The position numbers and the translations under genes are program-made. Positions 21,504 through 30,434 of a DNA stretch of 64,000 nucleotides are shown piece after piece. The notes below the pieces were generated by a model. It ran no database searches. It was not told the origin of the DNA and worked only from the letters and a program-made list of their open reading frames with translations. This DNA is from Hyphomicrobiales bacterium (GTDB taxonomy: Bacteria; Pseudomonadota; Alphaproteobacteria; Rhizobiales; Rhizobiaceae). The DNA lies in contig UBXM01000001.1 of the NCBI GenBank assembly GCA_900469445.1, positions 124,001 through 188,000 of the forward strand. The letters are read 5' to 3'. Positions within the stretch are counted from its first letter, which is position 1. Every line of letters begins with the position of its first letter.

Positions 21504-21863
21504 ATGTCGCTCGACCCGCTTTCCCAGACGATGTTCGCACTTGCGGACCCGACGCGCCGGGCGATCCTTGCGCGGCTGGCCGATGGCGAAGCGACAGTCA
21601 ATGAGCTGGCAGCGCCGTTCGACATCAGCCTTCCTGCCGTCTCAAAACATCTGAAGGTGCTGGAGCGCGCCAATCTCATCACCCGCGGCCGCTCTGCCCA
21701 GTGGCGCCCCTGCCGGCTGGAGACCGAGCCGTTGCAGGCCGTCGACGGCTGGCTCGGTGATTACCGCAAGCTCTGGGAACATCGCCTGGATCGGCTGGAA
21801 ACCTATCTGGCGACGTTGAAACCGACGCAGGACGCGAAGAAAGAGAACAACGATGACCGATAA
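21504..21863 (+). CDS. ArsR/SmtB family transcriptional regulator
   Basis: A winged-helix DNA-binding repressor of 119 aa. The helix-turn-helix reads EATVNELAAPFDISLPAVSKHLKVLERANLI (key residues in DISLPAVSKHL). It has no Cys, so it is not a classic metal or thiol sensor. It belongs to the subgroup usually paired with AHSA1/SRPBCC proteins. Its 3' end overlaps the next gene by 11 bp, and the two SRPBCC genes follow without gaps, so all three form one operon. The palindrome just upstream is its likely operator. Confidence 0.92.
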   Translation: MSLDPLSQTMFALADPTRRAILARLADGEATVNELAAPFDISLPAVSKHLKVLERANLITRGRSAQWRPCRLETEPLQAVDGWLGDYRKLWEHRLDRLETYLATLKPTQDAKKENNDDR

Positions 21864-22311
21864 TGTGGAACGCTCCCTCATCATCGAAAGCGAACGTGTA
21901 TTCGCCGCGAACCGTAGCACCCTTTTCAGCGCCTTTTCCGACCCTGACCTTCTGGCGAAATGGTGGGGACCGCATGGTTTCACCAACCGCATCGAGCAAT
22001 TCGAATTCAGAAACGGCGGTACATGGATGATCGTCATGACATCCTCCAGCAACACCGATTTCGCCAATCACTGGACCTTCGAGGACATCCGCCCTGAGGA
22101 GCGTATCAAGGCCTTCCACCACGGCCCCATGCATGCCTTCGCACTGGATATAGGCCTCCATGAAGCGGATGCCGGTACCCGCCTGACATGGCGCATGTCG
22201 TTTGAAGACACGGAGGCGAACCGCGAAATCGAAAAATTCCTCGCCGCCGCCAACGAGCAGAATTTCGACCGGCTGGAAACCCTGTTGTCAGAGACGGAAA
22301 AGGAACGCTGA
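21853..22311 (+). CDS. SRPBCC (AHSA1-like) domain protein, first copy
   Basis: A START/Bet v1-like small-molecule-binding fold of 152 aa. The signature is FAANRSTLFSAFSDPDLLAKWWGPHGFTNRI near the N-terminus and LTWRMSFEDTEANREIEKFL near the C-terminus. The domain forms a hydrophobic cavity; the ligand is unknown. The ATG overlaps the ArsR coding end, and the stop is one base from the start of the second copy. It probably works with the ArsR regulator, as ligand binder or modifier. Confidence 0.88.
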   Translation: MTDNVERSLIIESERVFAANRSTLFSAFSDPDLLAKWWGPHGFTNRIEQFEFRNGGTWMIVMTSSSNTDFANHWTFEDIRPEERIKAFHHGPMHAFALDIGLHEADAGTRLTWRMSFEDTEANREIEKFLAAANEQNFDRLETLLSETEKER

Positions 22312-22312
22312 C

Positions 22313-22774
22313 ATGAGTGCAGAACTGGACCCGAGCAAGATCATCCGCCTCGATCGTCTCATTGACGCCCCGCGAGACCTCGTTTTCGAAGCATTGTCCA
22401 ATCCACGGCATCTCGATGCCTGGTGGGGTCCGGACGGCTTTACCAATGAGACACACGACATGGCCTTCGAAGTCGGCGGCATCTGGCACTACACGATGCA
22501 TGGCCCCGACGGAAAGGACTGGCCGAACTGGATCCACTACACCGAAATTGCAACACCCGCACGGATTGCCTACGATCACGGTGGCGAGCTTGAAGAGCCT
22601 GCCCATTTTTCCGGCCTGATTACCCTCGCCGAAGAGAGCGGCAAGACGCGCATGACATTGACCATGATCTTCCCGACCGAAGACGCAAAACAGGCGGTTA
22701 TCGAATTCGGCGCAGTGGAAGGCGGCAAGCAGACGCTCGCCAAGCTCGATCGCTATTTGAGCAGCTTGAGCTAA
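22313..22774 (+). CDS. SRPBCC (AHSA1-like) domain protein, second copy
   Basis: A second AHSA1-type protein, 153 aa, clearly related to the preceding one (IDAPRDLVFEALSNPRHLDAWWGPDGFTNE against the first copy's DPDLLAKWWGPHGFTN). An AGGAACG ribosome binding site lies within the end of the first copy and the start is one base after its TGA, so translation is probably coupled. The pair looks like a tandem duplication that has diverged. Its biochemical role is unknown. Confidence 0.88.
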   Translation: MSAELDPSKIIRLDRLIDAPRDLVFEALSNPRHLDAWWGPDGFTNETHDMAFEVGGIWHYTMHGPDGKDWPNWIHYTEIATPARIAYDHGGELEEPAHFSGLITLAEESGKTRMTLTMIFPTEDAKQAVIEFGAVEGGKQTLAKLDRYLSSLS

Positions 22775-23055
22775 CCCGCCTCCCGGTGAGCCGGGGCCAC
22801 ACGGTTCCAACACCTCATCTGGATCGACAGCCACGGCTCTTCACCTCTCCCGGCGGGCGGAATGGTGGAGAGCCGAGATCATTGCTCAGCGTGTGAATTA
22901 ACTTCGAGACTCAATCTTCGAAGACCTGCACCTAAGCAACTGTATTATAACAACATCCCGAGCATCGCCCCGGACCGCCCCACACCGAAATCGCCCCTTC
23001 GTTGAACCGACACAAAGCGAATGCTATTTTGGCATGCATTCGCGAGGGGGATTTC

Positions 23056-24261
23056 ATGTCGAAGAACATCGTCATCCTGTTCGATGGCACGTCGAACGAA
23101 ATTTCGGCTGACCGCACCAATATCCTGCGCCTGTTCGGCACATTGGAGCGATCGGAACGGCAGATCGTTTATTACGATCCGGGCGTCGGCACCTTCGGCG
23201 CCAACAATGCGTGGTCAAAACTCTATCGAGATACGGTCGAGATCTGGGGATTGGCGACGGGCTGGGGCATGGACCAGAATATCAAGGAAGCCTACCGCTT
23301 CCTGATCGAGAATTACGATCCCGGCACCAAGGACGACAGCGGCAACTACAAGGATCGAGACCGCATTTACATTTTCGGCTTCAGTCGAGGCGCCTATACC
23401 GCAAGAGTCCTCGCCGGCTTCATCCACGCGCTCGGCTTCATGAGCCGCCACCATCTCAATCTGCTGGATTACGCTTACAACACCTACAAGGGCATCGCCG
23501 CGCAGGAAGAGATTGATCGCGACAGGCCGCAGGAAGACGACGGGCGCTCGGCCTTCGCCTCCATGCGACTTTACGAGCGAACGCTGCGCACCGGCCGCCC
23601 GCCGATCAAGCTGCTAGGCCTGTTCGATACCGTCGCCTCGGTGATCGAACCGGGAAAACACTGGCTTCAGATGAGAACGCATCCTTTTTCGGCCAGAAAC
23701 CCGAGCGTCGAATGGGTACGCCATGCCGTCGCCATCGACGAGCGCCGCACCATGTTCCAGCCGGAATTATGGGTCCCGGATCAGGACTATCGAGGCAGCC
23801 CGTTCAAGAAGGTGAAGGGCAAGCAGAATTTCAAACAGGTCTGGTTTGCAGGCGTACATGGCGATGTCGGCGGCGGTTATCCGGAGACAGAAAGCGGGCA
23901 GGTCAAGATACCGCTCGACTGGATGATCCGCGAGACGGAGCTCGCGGGCCTGATCTATCGAACCCAGACCGTAAACGATATCGTCCGCGGAGAACGTGAC
24001 AACAAATATGTCACGTTGAACCCGACGGCGGCGCTGCATGATTCCATGAGCATCGGCTGGAAGGCGCTGGAATATATCCCTCGCCGCGTGCCGGAAAATT
24101 CCTGGCGCAAGCACGGCGACCGCCGCTCTATCTACATCCCGCGACAGGATCGACGCCTGATACCCGATGGCGCCATGCTGCATAGCTCCGTGCGGACACG
24201 GATCGAGACCGGCGGGTATAATCCGCCCAATCTGCCGAAAGACCCGGTCTATGTCGATTGA
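23056..24261 (+). CDS. DUF2235 domain protein (alpha/beta-hydrolase, Tle1-phospholipase-like)
   Basis: A 401-aa predicted hydrolase. The N-terminus KNIVILFDGTSNE and the nucleophile elbow IFGFSRGAYTARVLAGFIHALG (GxSxG with Ser) define DUF2235. WFAGVHGDVGGGYPE is the conserved region around a catalytic His/Asp. Some family members are type VI secretion phospholipase effectors, but there are no secretion genes nearby and no signal peptide, so this one may be cytoplasmic. GAGGGGG sits upstream of the ATG at 23056. The 280-bp gap before it shows no gene. Confidence 0.88.
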   Translation: MSKNIVILFDGTSNEISADRTNILRLFGTLERSERQIVYYDPGVGTFGANNAWSKLYRDTVEIWGLATGWGMDQNIKEAYRFLIENYDPGTKDDSGNYKDRDRIYIFGFSRGAYTARVLAGFIHALGFMSRHHLNLLDYAYNTYKGIAAQEEIDRDRPQEDDGRSAFASMRLYERTLRTGRPPIKLLGLFDTVASVIEPGKHWLQMRTHPFSARNPSVEWVRHAVAIDERRTMFQPELWVPDQDYRGSPFKKVKGKQNFKQVWFAGVHGDVGGGYPETESGQVKIPLDWMIRETELAGLIYRTQTVNDIVRGERDNKYVTLNPTAALHDSMSIGWKALEYIPRRVPENSWRKHGDRRSIYIPRQDRRLIPDGAMLHSSVRTRIETGGYNPPNLPKDPVYVD

Positions 24262-24342
24262 CCGCGCAAACTCCTGCGCCATGACTGCCGATCGGCCGCC
24301 CCCACTTTCGCAAAGGCGGCCATGGCCCATCATGGACCACAC

Positions 24343-24459
24343 TCATCCGGAATAATCCCGGAAGAATTTCCACATCAGAAGTGATCCGACAGCCAGCGTC
24401 GTCCACATCGCAAACGCGACGCAGACGGACATGATCAGGCTTGCGACCCGCCTCGTCAT
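24343..24459 (-). CDS. Small single-pass membrane protein, 38 aa
   Basis: The ATG at 24459 has GGAGG 9 nt upstream, and the 38 codons encode a basic N-terminus (MTRRVA), one hydrophobic helix (about residues 7-30) and a charged tail (WKFFRDYSG). A longer in-frame reading to 24600 lacks a ribosome binding site and looks non-coding. The layout is that of a genuine small membrane protein; the function is unknown. Confidence 0.6.
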   Translation of the reverse strand: MTRRVASLIMSVCVAFAMWTTLAVGSLLMWKFFRDYSG

Positions 24460-24658
24460 GCGGCGGCACCTCCGAAAGGGTTGGTCCTGCGACAAGGCTA
24501 GGCAGGATTTTGCGGCTTGTCTTGAGGCAAGCCACCTAAGCGTTAAGAGGAGAAAACCGAAATGTACGGATTTCCTCCATCCTGTCTCGCATTGCACCAC
24601 CTGCGATCCGAAATGATACCGCAGTGCAGCATGAGCCTGTGAACACCCTGATCTTCGT

Positions 24659-26110
24659 TCACATGAGCCGTTTTACAGCGGCGATATCTTCGCGAAAACG
24701 GACGAGTTCCTGTTGCTTCAAGCCCTCATCGGGGATGCGCAGAAGGTAGGAGGGATGAACGGTGACGAACATCGTCCTGCCCTCCTCCATCGCAATCGGC
24801 TCACTGCGGACGTCTTCCAGCTTCTGACGCATATCGGTCAGCGCAAAGAGCGCGGTTGCCCCCATCGCCACGACGAGCTTCGGCTTTACCAGTTCCAGCT
24901 CCTTGCGCAGCCACCAGCGGCATTGCCGCACCTCGCCCATATTGGGCTTCTGGTGGATGCGCCGCTTGCCACGCGGCTGATATTTGAAATGCTTCACCGC
25001 ATTGGTGACATAGAGCCTGTCACGTTCGATGCCGGCAAGCCTCAGCGTCTCGTCGAACAGTTTTCCCGCCGGCCCGACAAAGGGCCGTCCCGCCAGATCC
25101 TCCTGATCCCCCGGCTGCTCGCCAATCACCATCACGTCGGCATTAACCGGCCCTTCACCGAACACCGTCTGCGTCGCGAGACAATGGATGTCACAGCGCG
25201 TGCATGACCGTGCCGCCTCCCGAACTGCATCGAGCGTGCCTGCCGCAGGCAAAGGCGCCGCCGGCGCCCTCGCCGCAGCCTCCTGAATACGATGATGGAA
25301 CGGCTGGGGCTCACTTGCCTGCCTTGCCGCCATTTCGAGCACACTCGCCTCCGCCTTGGCGATCATGCCGGGAATGAGTTCGGCCTCAGGCAGATTCTTC
25401 CAGTATTTCTTTGGCATCTCCGTCGTCATCATCTTCACCTTCAGTCGCGCCGGATTGAAGATGGAGGCGTAATAAGTGCGCCAGAGATCGTCGGTATCAT
25501 CGCGCAGATTGGGCTTTTGAGCCGGATCATCACTGGTCTCAAGCTTTTCACCGTCCCATGATGCCGAACCTTTCGGCGTCGCGATCAGCCAATCCATATC
25601 GGTAAATCGCCGTTGGAAGAAAGGTGCCACGCGCGCGACGATAAAGTGGTCCGGCTCGAACCACGATACGAAACGCCGACGTCCCGCCATGCCCTCCGGC
25701 AAAGGCAGTTCCTTGAACCGCACGAAGGCCGTCATCTTGTGGTAGTCGCGCCCGACCGATTTCGCCAACCGGCGGGCAGCGGTGACATCCCTGTCGGATG
25801 CCATGTTGAGCAGCCCATGTGAGTGGAAAAGCCTGAACAGCAGCCGATAGAGAAGCGCAAAACGCGTGGGATCGGAATGACAGATCACCGCCTCCGCCAG
25901 CCGGATGAACGACGGCTGCACGGTTATTTTAGGCGGCGGTACGGCCGGGGGCGGCAACCGGTTGTCGTCAAAGCCGAACAACCCGTCGGCATCGTCCATC
26001 GTCCGCCACTCGATGAACTCCGGCGCGATGCCGGCCATCAGAAAACCGCGAGCCGCATCCCGCCACTCGCCAAGATCGCCCCGCCCCCGCAAGGAATAGC
26101 GAAACATCAT
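24659..26110 (-). CDS. udgX: DUF4130 (TIGR03915-type) and UdgX uracil-DNA glycosylase fusion
   Basis: A two-part protein of 483 aa. Residues 1 to about 255 form the DUF4130/TIGR03915 putative DNA-repair domain; about 285-483 form a family 4/UdgX uracil-DNA glycosylase. Visible are the Fe-S cysteines C303, C306 and C310, the uracil-pocket motif GEQPGDQED (330-338), HPSYLLR (452-458) and the UdgX loop KRRIHQKP (382-389). The loop's His386 corresponds to the His that in mycobacterial UdgX bonds covalently to the abasic sugar after excising uracil. The start nests in the stop of the radical SAM gene (ATGATG/TGA), so the two are coupled and share a LexA-type box. Confidence 0.93.
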   Translation of the reverse strand: MMFRYSLRGRGDLGEWRDAARGFLMAGIAPEFIEWRTMDDADGLFGFDDNRLPPPAVPPPKITVQPSFIRLAEAVICHSDPTRFALLYRLLFRLFHSHGLLNMASDRDVTAARRLAKSVGRDYHKMTAFVRFKELPLPEGMAGRRRFVSWFEPDHFIVARVAPFFQRRFTDMDWLIATPKGSASWDGEKLETSDDPAQKPNLRDDTDDLWRTYYASIFNPARLKVKMMTTEMPKKYWKNLPEAELIPGMIAKAEASVLEMAARQASEPQPFHHRIQEAAARAPAAPLPAAGTLDAVREAARSCTRCDIHCLATQTVFGEGPVNADVMVIGEQPGDQEDLAGRPFVGPAGKLFDETLRLAGIERDRLYVTNAVKHFKYQPRGKRRIHQKPNMGEVRQCRWWLRKELELVKPKLVVAMGATALFALTDMRQKLEDVRSEPIAMEEGRTMFVTVHPSYLLRIPDEGLKQQELVRFREDIAAVKRLM

Positions 26111-27339
26111 AATAGCGACAGCTGCTCCGGCTTGGGTTGAAACATGGCGCGAAGATCCGACCGGTCGACGAGCCGGTGCGGCGTCCAGCCATCGCAGATG
26201 ATGAACGGTTGCACCTTCTTGAGTGACACCCCCAGCCGCTTCAGGTCATCGAGCCTGAGCTTGCGAAAGTGCCGCGACGACAGAATGCCCTTGACCGTCT
26301 TGGTACCGAAACCCGGCACCCTTAGAAGCATTTCGCGATCGGCTCGATTGACGTCGACAGGAAATCGATCGCGATGGGAGAGCGCCCAGGCGAGTTTCGG
26401 ATCGAGATCGAGATCGAGCATCCCGCCCTCGCGCCCCGACGTGATCTCGCCTATATCGAATCCATAGAAACGATAGAGCCAGTCGGCTTGATAAAGCCGG
26501 TGCTCGCGCATCAATGGCGGTTTGATCAATGGCAGTTTCTTCGACGAATCCGGGATCGGGCTGAAGGCGGAATAATAGACACGCTTCAAGCCGTAACTTC
26601 CGTAAAGCCTGGCGCTGGTGCCGAGGATCGTCGCATCGCAGGCGCCATCCGCCCCGACGATCATCTGCGTGCTTTGCCCTGCCGGCGCAAACTTGCGACG
26701 CCTTTTGGTCTGCAGCGTCGGCTCTGCCATTTCCTCGATCTTCAGCCGCAGATTGCCCATCGAACGGCGGATGTTTTCCGGCTGTTTTTCCGGCGCAAAA
26801 CGCCCGATCCCCGCATCGGTTGGCAACTCGATATTGATCGACAGACGGTCCGCATAAAGTCCCGCCTCCTCGATCAGATGCGCAGAAGCCTCAGGTATCG
26901 ATTTCAGATGAATATAGCCGCGGAAATTATGCACGGTGCGCAGCTCTCTTGCGATCCGCACCATCTCCTCCATCGTATGATCGGAGGAGCGGATGATACC
27001 GGACGACAGGAACAGGCCCTCGATATAATTGCGACGATAGAATTCCAGCGTCAACCAGATCACTTCTTCCGGCGTAAAACGTGCGCGCTCCACATTGCTG
27101 GACGACCGGTTGATGCAATAGGCACAGTCATAGATGCAGAAATTGGTCAGCAGAATTTTCAGAAGCGATATGCAGCGTCCATCTGGCGCATAGGCGTGGC
27201 AAATGCCTGAACCTTCCGTTGATCCAAGCCCTCCGCTGGCCGGTGAATCGCGCTTCACCGTCCCGCTTGAGGCACAGGAAGCGTCATATTTTGCGGCGTC
27301 GGAAAGGATCGCCAACCGTTCTTTCAATGACTTCTTCAT
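26107..27339 (-). CDS. Putative DNA modification/repair radical SAM protein (TIGR03916-type)
   Basis: A 410-aa radical S-adenosylmethionine enzyme whose family is regularly found beside TIGR03915/UdgX proteins. C68, C72 and C75 in CIYDCAYC form the CxxxCxxC [4Fe-4S] cluster site. The C-terminal region carries a helix-hairpin-helix DNA-binding segment ([20 protein letters not shown]), as in SAM-dependent repair proteins. The substrate and chemistry are not known. The ATG at 27339 lies 7 bp from a GTTC-N7-GTTC SOS box. The first two residues of UdgX overlap its stop. Confidence 0.92.
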   Translation of the reverse strand: MKKSLKERLAILSDAAKYDASCASSGTVKRDSPASGGLGSTEGSGICHAYAPDGRCISLLKILLTNFCIYDCAYCINRSSSNVERARFTPEEVIWLTLEFYRRNYIEGLFLSSGIIRSSDHTMEEMVRIARELRTVHNFRGYIHLKSIPEASAHLIEEAGLYADRLSINIELPTDAGIGRFAPEKQPENIRRSMGNLRLKIEEMAEPTLQTKRRRKFAPAGQSTQMIVGADGACDATILGTSARLYGSYGLKRVYYSAFSPIPDSSKKLPLIKPPLMREHRLYQADWLYRFYGFDIGEITSGREGGMLDLDLDPKLAWALSHRDRFPVDVNRADREMLLRVPGFGTKTVKGILSSRHFRKLRLDDLKRLGVSLKKVQPFIICDGWTPHRLVDRSDLRAMFQPKPEQLSLL

Positions 27340-27346
27340 CGCTTTT

Positions 27347-27361
27347 GTTCTCTATATGTTC
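27347..27361 (-). promoter_or_regulatory. LexA (SOS) box, GTTC-N7-GTTC
   Basis: GTTC (27347-27350), seven bases TCTATAT, GTTC (27358-27361): an exact match to the alphaproteobacterial LexA operator. It lies 7 bp upstream of the radical SAM start codon, where LexA would cover the start region. This predicts DNA-damage induction of the radical SAM-UdgX operon. Confidence 0.85.
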
Positions 27362-27579
27362 TCACCCCAACAGTCAAGAGATTGACAAACGAACGCGGTT
27401 CACATCACATGTACGAACGGGAGATACGACATGATTTCGAAATTCCTCGCGAGGGACATCGAAATTCTGATATAGTAACCCTACATTTTGACGCTGCGAT
27501 GGTTCCGAAGTTCACGCTCCGGAACCTGTTTCTTTTTGTGTTCGCGGTAACCGCGGATACACCCCTGAAGGACAAGGAA

Positions 27580-28056
27580 ATGGTTGAAAAGGTACCGATG
27601 ACGCAGAACGGCTTTGCCCAGCTGCAGGAAGAACTGCGCTGGAGGCAGCAGGAAGAGCGTCCCCGTATCATCGAAGCGATTGCGGAAGCGCGCGCCCATG
27701 GCGACCTTTCGGAAAACGCCGAGTATCACGCTGCCAAGGAAGCACAGAGCCACAATGAAGGCCGCGTCACCGAACTGGAAGATCTGACCGCCCGCGCAGA
27801 GGTCATCGACCTTTCCAAGATGTCCGGCTCGAAGGTCAAGTTCGGCGCCACCGTCAAGCTTGTCGATGAAGACACCGATGAGGAGAAAACCTACCAGATC
27901 GTCGGCGACCAGGAAGCCGACGTAAAGGCCGGCCGCATCTCGATTTCCTCGCCGATCGCCCGTGCCATGATCGGCAAGGAAGCCGGAGAATCGATCGAAG
28001 TCGTCGCGCCGGGCGGCTCCAAGGCTTACGAGATCCTCTCCGTTTCCTGGGGTTGA
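27580..28056 (+). CDS. greA: Transcription elongation factor GreA
   Basis: Stimulates cleavage of backtracked RNA in RNA polymerase. The 158-aa protein has an N-terminal coiled coil ([20 protein letters not shown] ... [16 protein letters not shown]), whose acidic tip enters the secondary channel, and a C-terminal FKBP-like domain ([18 protein letters not shown]). The ATG at 27580 has AAGGACAAGGA upstream and gives the normal length; the frame continues 66 codons upstream but resembles leader sequence. A candidate -10 (GATATAGT) lies near 27471. lpsB follows 5 bp after the stop. Confidence 0.97.
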   Translation: MVEKVPMTQNGFAQLQEELRWRQQEERPRIIEAIAEARAHGDLSENAEYHAAKEAQSHNEGRVTELEDLTARAEVIDLSKMSGSKVKFGATVKLVDEDTDEEKTYQIVGDQEADVKAGRISISSPIARAMIGKEAGESIEVVAPGGSKAYEILSVSWG

Positions 28057-28061
28057 TCGCC

Positions 28062-29159
28062 GTGGCCGAAGGCCAGAATAACAGCAGTCACAATCCGGCA
28101 GTCGTCGATATCGGTGAAGTTGAGGTCATAGCACCAAACTTCAAACGGCGGCTGTCCGGTGTGACCAGCACGATCATCCAGCTTGTTCCGGTTCAGCGCG
28201 CCCTTGGTTACAAGGTGGCCGCGCTTGGACCGGGCCTGCCGGAAACGATCCCGCATATCCGCTTTCGCGATCTTTTCCGCCTGTGGCACCGCCCGCGCGG
28301 CAGGAAAAATCGCGTCTGGCATGCCCGCCGCAATGTCGAAATGCTGCCGGCGATCATTATGCGCGATGTGCTGCGCATGCCGCTGAAAATCGTCTTCACG
28401 TCGGCCTCGCAACGCAGGCACAGCGGCTGGACCAAGTGGCTGATCTCGAAGATGGATGCGGTCGTGGCCACCAGCGGGCGCACCGCCACCTATCTGAATG
28501 TGCCGAATACTGTCGTCATGCACGGCATCGACACGCAGCGCTTCTCGCCTGCCACAGACAAAGCCGCCGCCCGCACAACGCTTGGCCTTGACCCGACCCG
28601 AAAATTCGTCGGCTGCTTCGGCCGGGTCCGCCACCAGAAAGGCACCGATCTTTTCGTCGACACGATGATCGCACTTTTGCCCACGCGTCCGGACTGGATC
28701 GCCATCGTCGCCGGCCGCGCCACCGCTCCGCATGTCGATTACGAAAAAGGCCTGATCGATAAGGTTACAAGGGCCGGCCTTGCCGACCGCATCCTGTTTG
28801 TCGGCGAGCATACCAATATCAACGACTGGTATCGCACCCTCGATCTCTTCGTCGCCCCCCAACGCTGGGAAGGTTTCGGCCTCACCCCGCTAGAGGCCAT
28901 GGCGACCGGCGTTCCCGTTATAGCAACCGATGTCGGTGCATTTCCGGAACTTGTCATCACCGGCGAAGAGGAAACCGGCACGGTCATCATGGCAGATATC
29001 GACGCCATGACATCGGCAACCGCCAAATTCATGGACGATGATTTGCGTCGGCAGAACGCCAGCGCCCGCGCGCTGCACCATGCGGCAACGAACTTCAGTA
29101 TTGAGGGCGAGGTCCGCCGGCTGGGAGCGGTCTATCAAGCACTTCTTCTGGAGCGCTAG
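28062..29159 (+). CDS. lpsB: LPS core glycosyltransferase (LpsB/LpcC-like mannosyltransferase, GT4)
   Basis: A GT-B glycosyltransferase of about 365 aa, expected to add mannose to Kdo in the lipopolysaccharide inner core, as LpsB in Sinorhizobium and LpcC in R. leguminosarum. The family opening VEVIAPNFKRRLSGVTSTIIQLVPVQ is clear. The C-terminal donor site reads WEGFGLTPLEAMATGVPVIATD (E-x7-E). I chose the GTG at 28062, with GGGG upstream; a TTG overlapping the greA stop at 28053 is possible. Only 5 bp separate it from greA. Its stop TAG is the first three bases of a RIME repeat. Confidence 0.92.
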   Translation: MAEGQNNSSHNPAVVDIGEVEVIAPNFKRRLSGVTSTIIQLVPVQRALGYKVAALGPGLPETIPHIRFRDLFRLWHRPRGRKNRVWHARRNVEMLPAIIMRDVLRMPLKIVFTSASQRRHSGWTKWLISKMDAVVATSGRTATYLNVPNTVVMHGIDTQRFSPATDKAAARTTLGLDPTRKFVGCFGRVRHQKGTDLFVDTMIALLPTRPDWIAIVAGRATAPHVDYEKGLIDKVTRAGLADRILFVGEHTNINDWYRTLDLFVAPQRWEGFGLTPLEAMATGVPVIATDVGAFPELVITGEEETGTVIMADIDAMTSATAKFMDDDLRRQNASARALHHAATNFSIEGEVRRLGAVYQALLLER

Positions 29160-29259
29160 AGCATGTCTCCCGAAAGTGGTCACCGGTTTCGGGAGACATG
29201 TATAAAAACAAAGAACTAAAGCGCGACAAGCGAATCTGAAAGATCGCGGAGCGCTTTAG
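29157..29259. repeat. RIME-like intergenic mosaic element (copy 1)
   Basis: About 103 bp with two palindromes. CATGTCTCCCGAAA/TTTCGGGAGACATG (29162-29200) surrounds GTGGTCACCGG; AAAGCGC/GCGCTTT (29218-29257) flanks the second half. The TAGAGC start and AAAACAAAGAACTAAAGCGCG linker are typical of the Rhizobium intergenic mosaic element. It lies between convergent lpsB and lpsE; its first bases are the lpsB stop codon and its right end abuts the lpsE stop. It may end transcripts from both sides. Confidence 0.85.
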
Positions 29260-30296
29260 ACAGAAGCCCGCGCTGCCGCATGAGAGCCGAAAAGATCGAA
29301 ATAGGCCTGCACGATTGCCTCTTCGGAAAACTGCGACGCCAGGCTGACATGCCCCCCCTCGGCCAGCGAATTTGCAAGCTGCCGATCGTTGAGAACCGAG
29401 GATATCGCCCGGGAGAACCCCTGATGATCATCGATATCGACCATCAGGCCGTTCTCGCCGTCGCGCATGAACCATAGCGGCCCTTCCGAACGGGATGATA
29501 CGACCGGAATACCCTGCGCCCAGGCCTCCAGAACCACATTTCCAAGCGGCTCGTGACTGGAAGGCATGACGAAGACGTCGGCGGCTGCCAGATACGAGCG
29601 GGCATCCTTCTGCCAACCGATGAAACGCATTCTGTTTGCAATACCGCGCTCGCGCGCCTGGGCCTCAAGGGCTTCCCGCTCCTCACCTTCTCCAGCCAAC
29701 CACAGCCAGGCATCCGGAAGGCCAGCCATCGCATCGATCAGCGTGTGAAATCCCTTTCGCTGCACGAACCGCCCCATGGCCATGACCAACGGCACATCCG
29801 CGGGTGTGTCAAACATCGCGCGATCGGCGGCTGCAACTTTTTCGGTGCGCGTGAAATTCGATATGACCTCGATGCGACGATCCCATCCGAGTTTGCGAAC
29901 GTGATCGGCAATGCCCGGCGCGTTGCAGACGATGATGTCGGTATTGCGAAAATACGAAAGCCGCAGCGGGTAATCGCCCAATCGCGAAATCTTGGTGGCG
30001 CCGGCATAAGCCGGCATCAAGGTCGCACCGCGTGTGGACCAGGAGATGATCGCGTCAGCCTCATCCTTCTGCGCCAGATGTTTTACCCGCATCGGCAGAA
30101 GGAGGCGATCGATGGAAGCGTTGCGAAAATTGCTTTCGATGACGCGAGCATGCGCCAAAACGTCCGGCTTCCAGCGTCGGTTCGGCCGCATCACCACCGT
30201 CTGCTCGACGCCACGCTCGGCGAATGCTGCAAGCAAATGCAGAAAAAACTGTTCCGCGCCGCCATCCTTGCCGAAAATATACTGGTGAACCCGCAT
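29256..30296 (-). CDS. lpsE: Glycosyltransferase family 4 (LpsE-like), LPS core
   Basis: A GT-B glycosyltransferase of 346 aa. The acceptor half opens MRVHQYIFGKDGGAEQFFLHLL; the donor half has VMAMGRFVQRKGFHTLIDAM and the site SSHEPLGNVVLEAWAQGIPV (E-x7-E). Its position after greA-lpsB and opposite orientation to lpsB match LpsE in S. meliloti. No strong ribosome binding site precedes the ATG. The sugar added cannot be read from sequence. The 3' end touches the RIME element. Confidence 0.85.
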   Translation of the reverse strand: MRVHQYIFGKDGGAEQFFLHLLAAFAERGVEQTVVMRPNRRWKPDVLAHARVIESNFRNASIDRLLLPMRVKHLAQKDEADAIISWSTRGATLMPAYAGATKISRLGDYPLRLSYFRNTDIIVCNAPGIADHVRKLGWDRRIEVISNFTRTEKVAAADRAMFDTPADVPLVMAMGRFVQRKGFHTLIDAMAGLPDAWLWLAGEGEEREALEAQARERGIANRMRFIGWQKDARSYLAAADVFVMPSSHEPLGNVVLEAWAQGIPVVSSRSEGPLWFMRDGENGLMVDIDDHQGFSRAISSVLNDRQLANSLAEGGHVSLASQFSEEAIVQAYFDLFGSHAAARASV

Positions 30297-30434
30297 GAAT
30301 ATGCACAGCCTTGTTTACACTTTCCGATGAGGTTCCGGCTTATCGCAAGGGCATCCCGATAGGCAAGCAGACGTTGACAAATCTGCCTGAACCCGTGACA
30401 GGAAGCGACGAAAAACCTGAAGCGGATCGGGATG

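Noticed and set aside
27382..27579. Upstream extension of the greA frame
   Set aside because: GreA is normally about 158 aa and the ATG at 27580 has a strong ribosome binding site; the extension holds the probable promoter.
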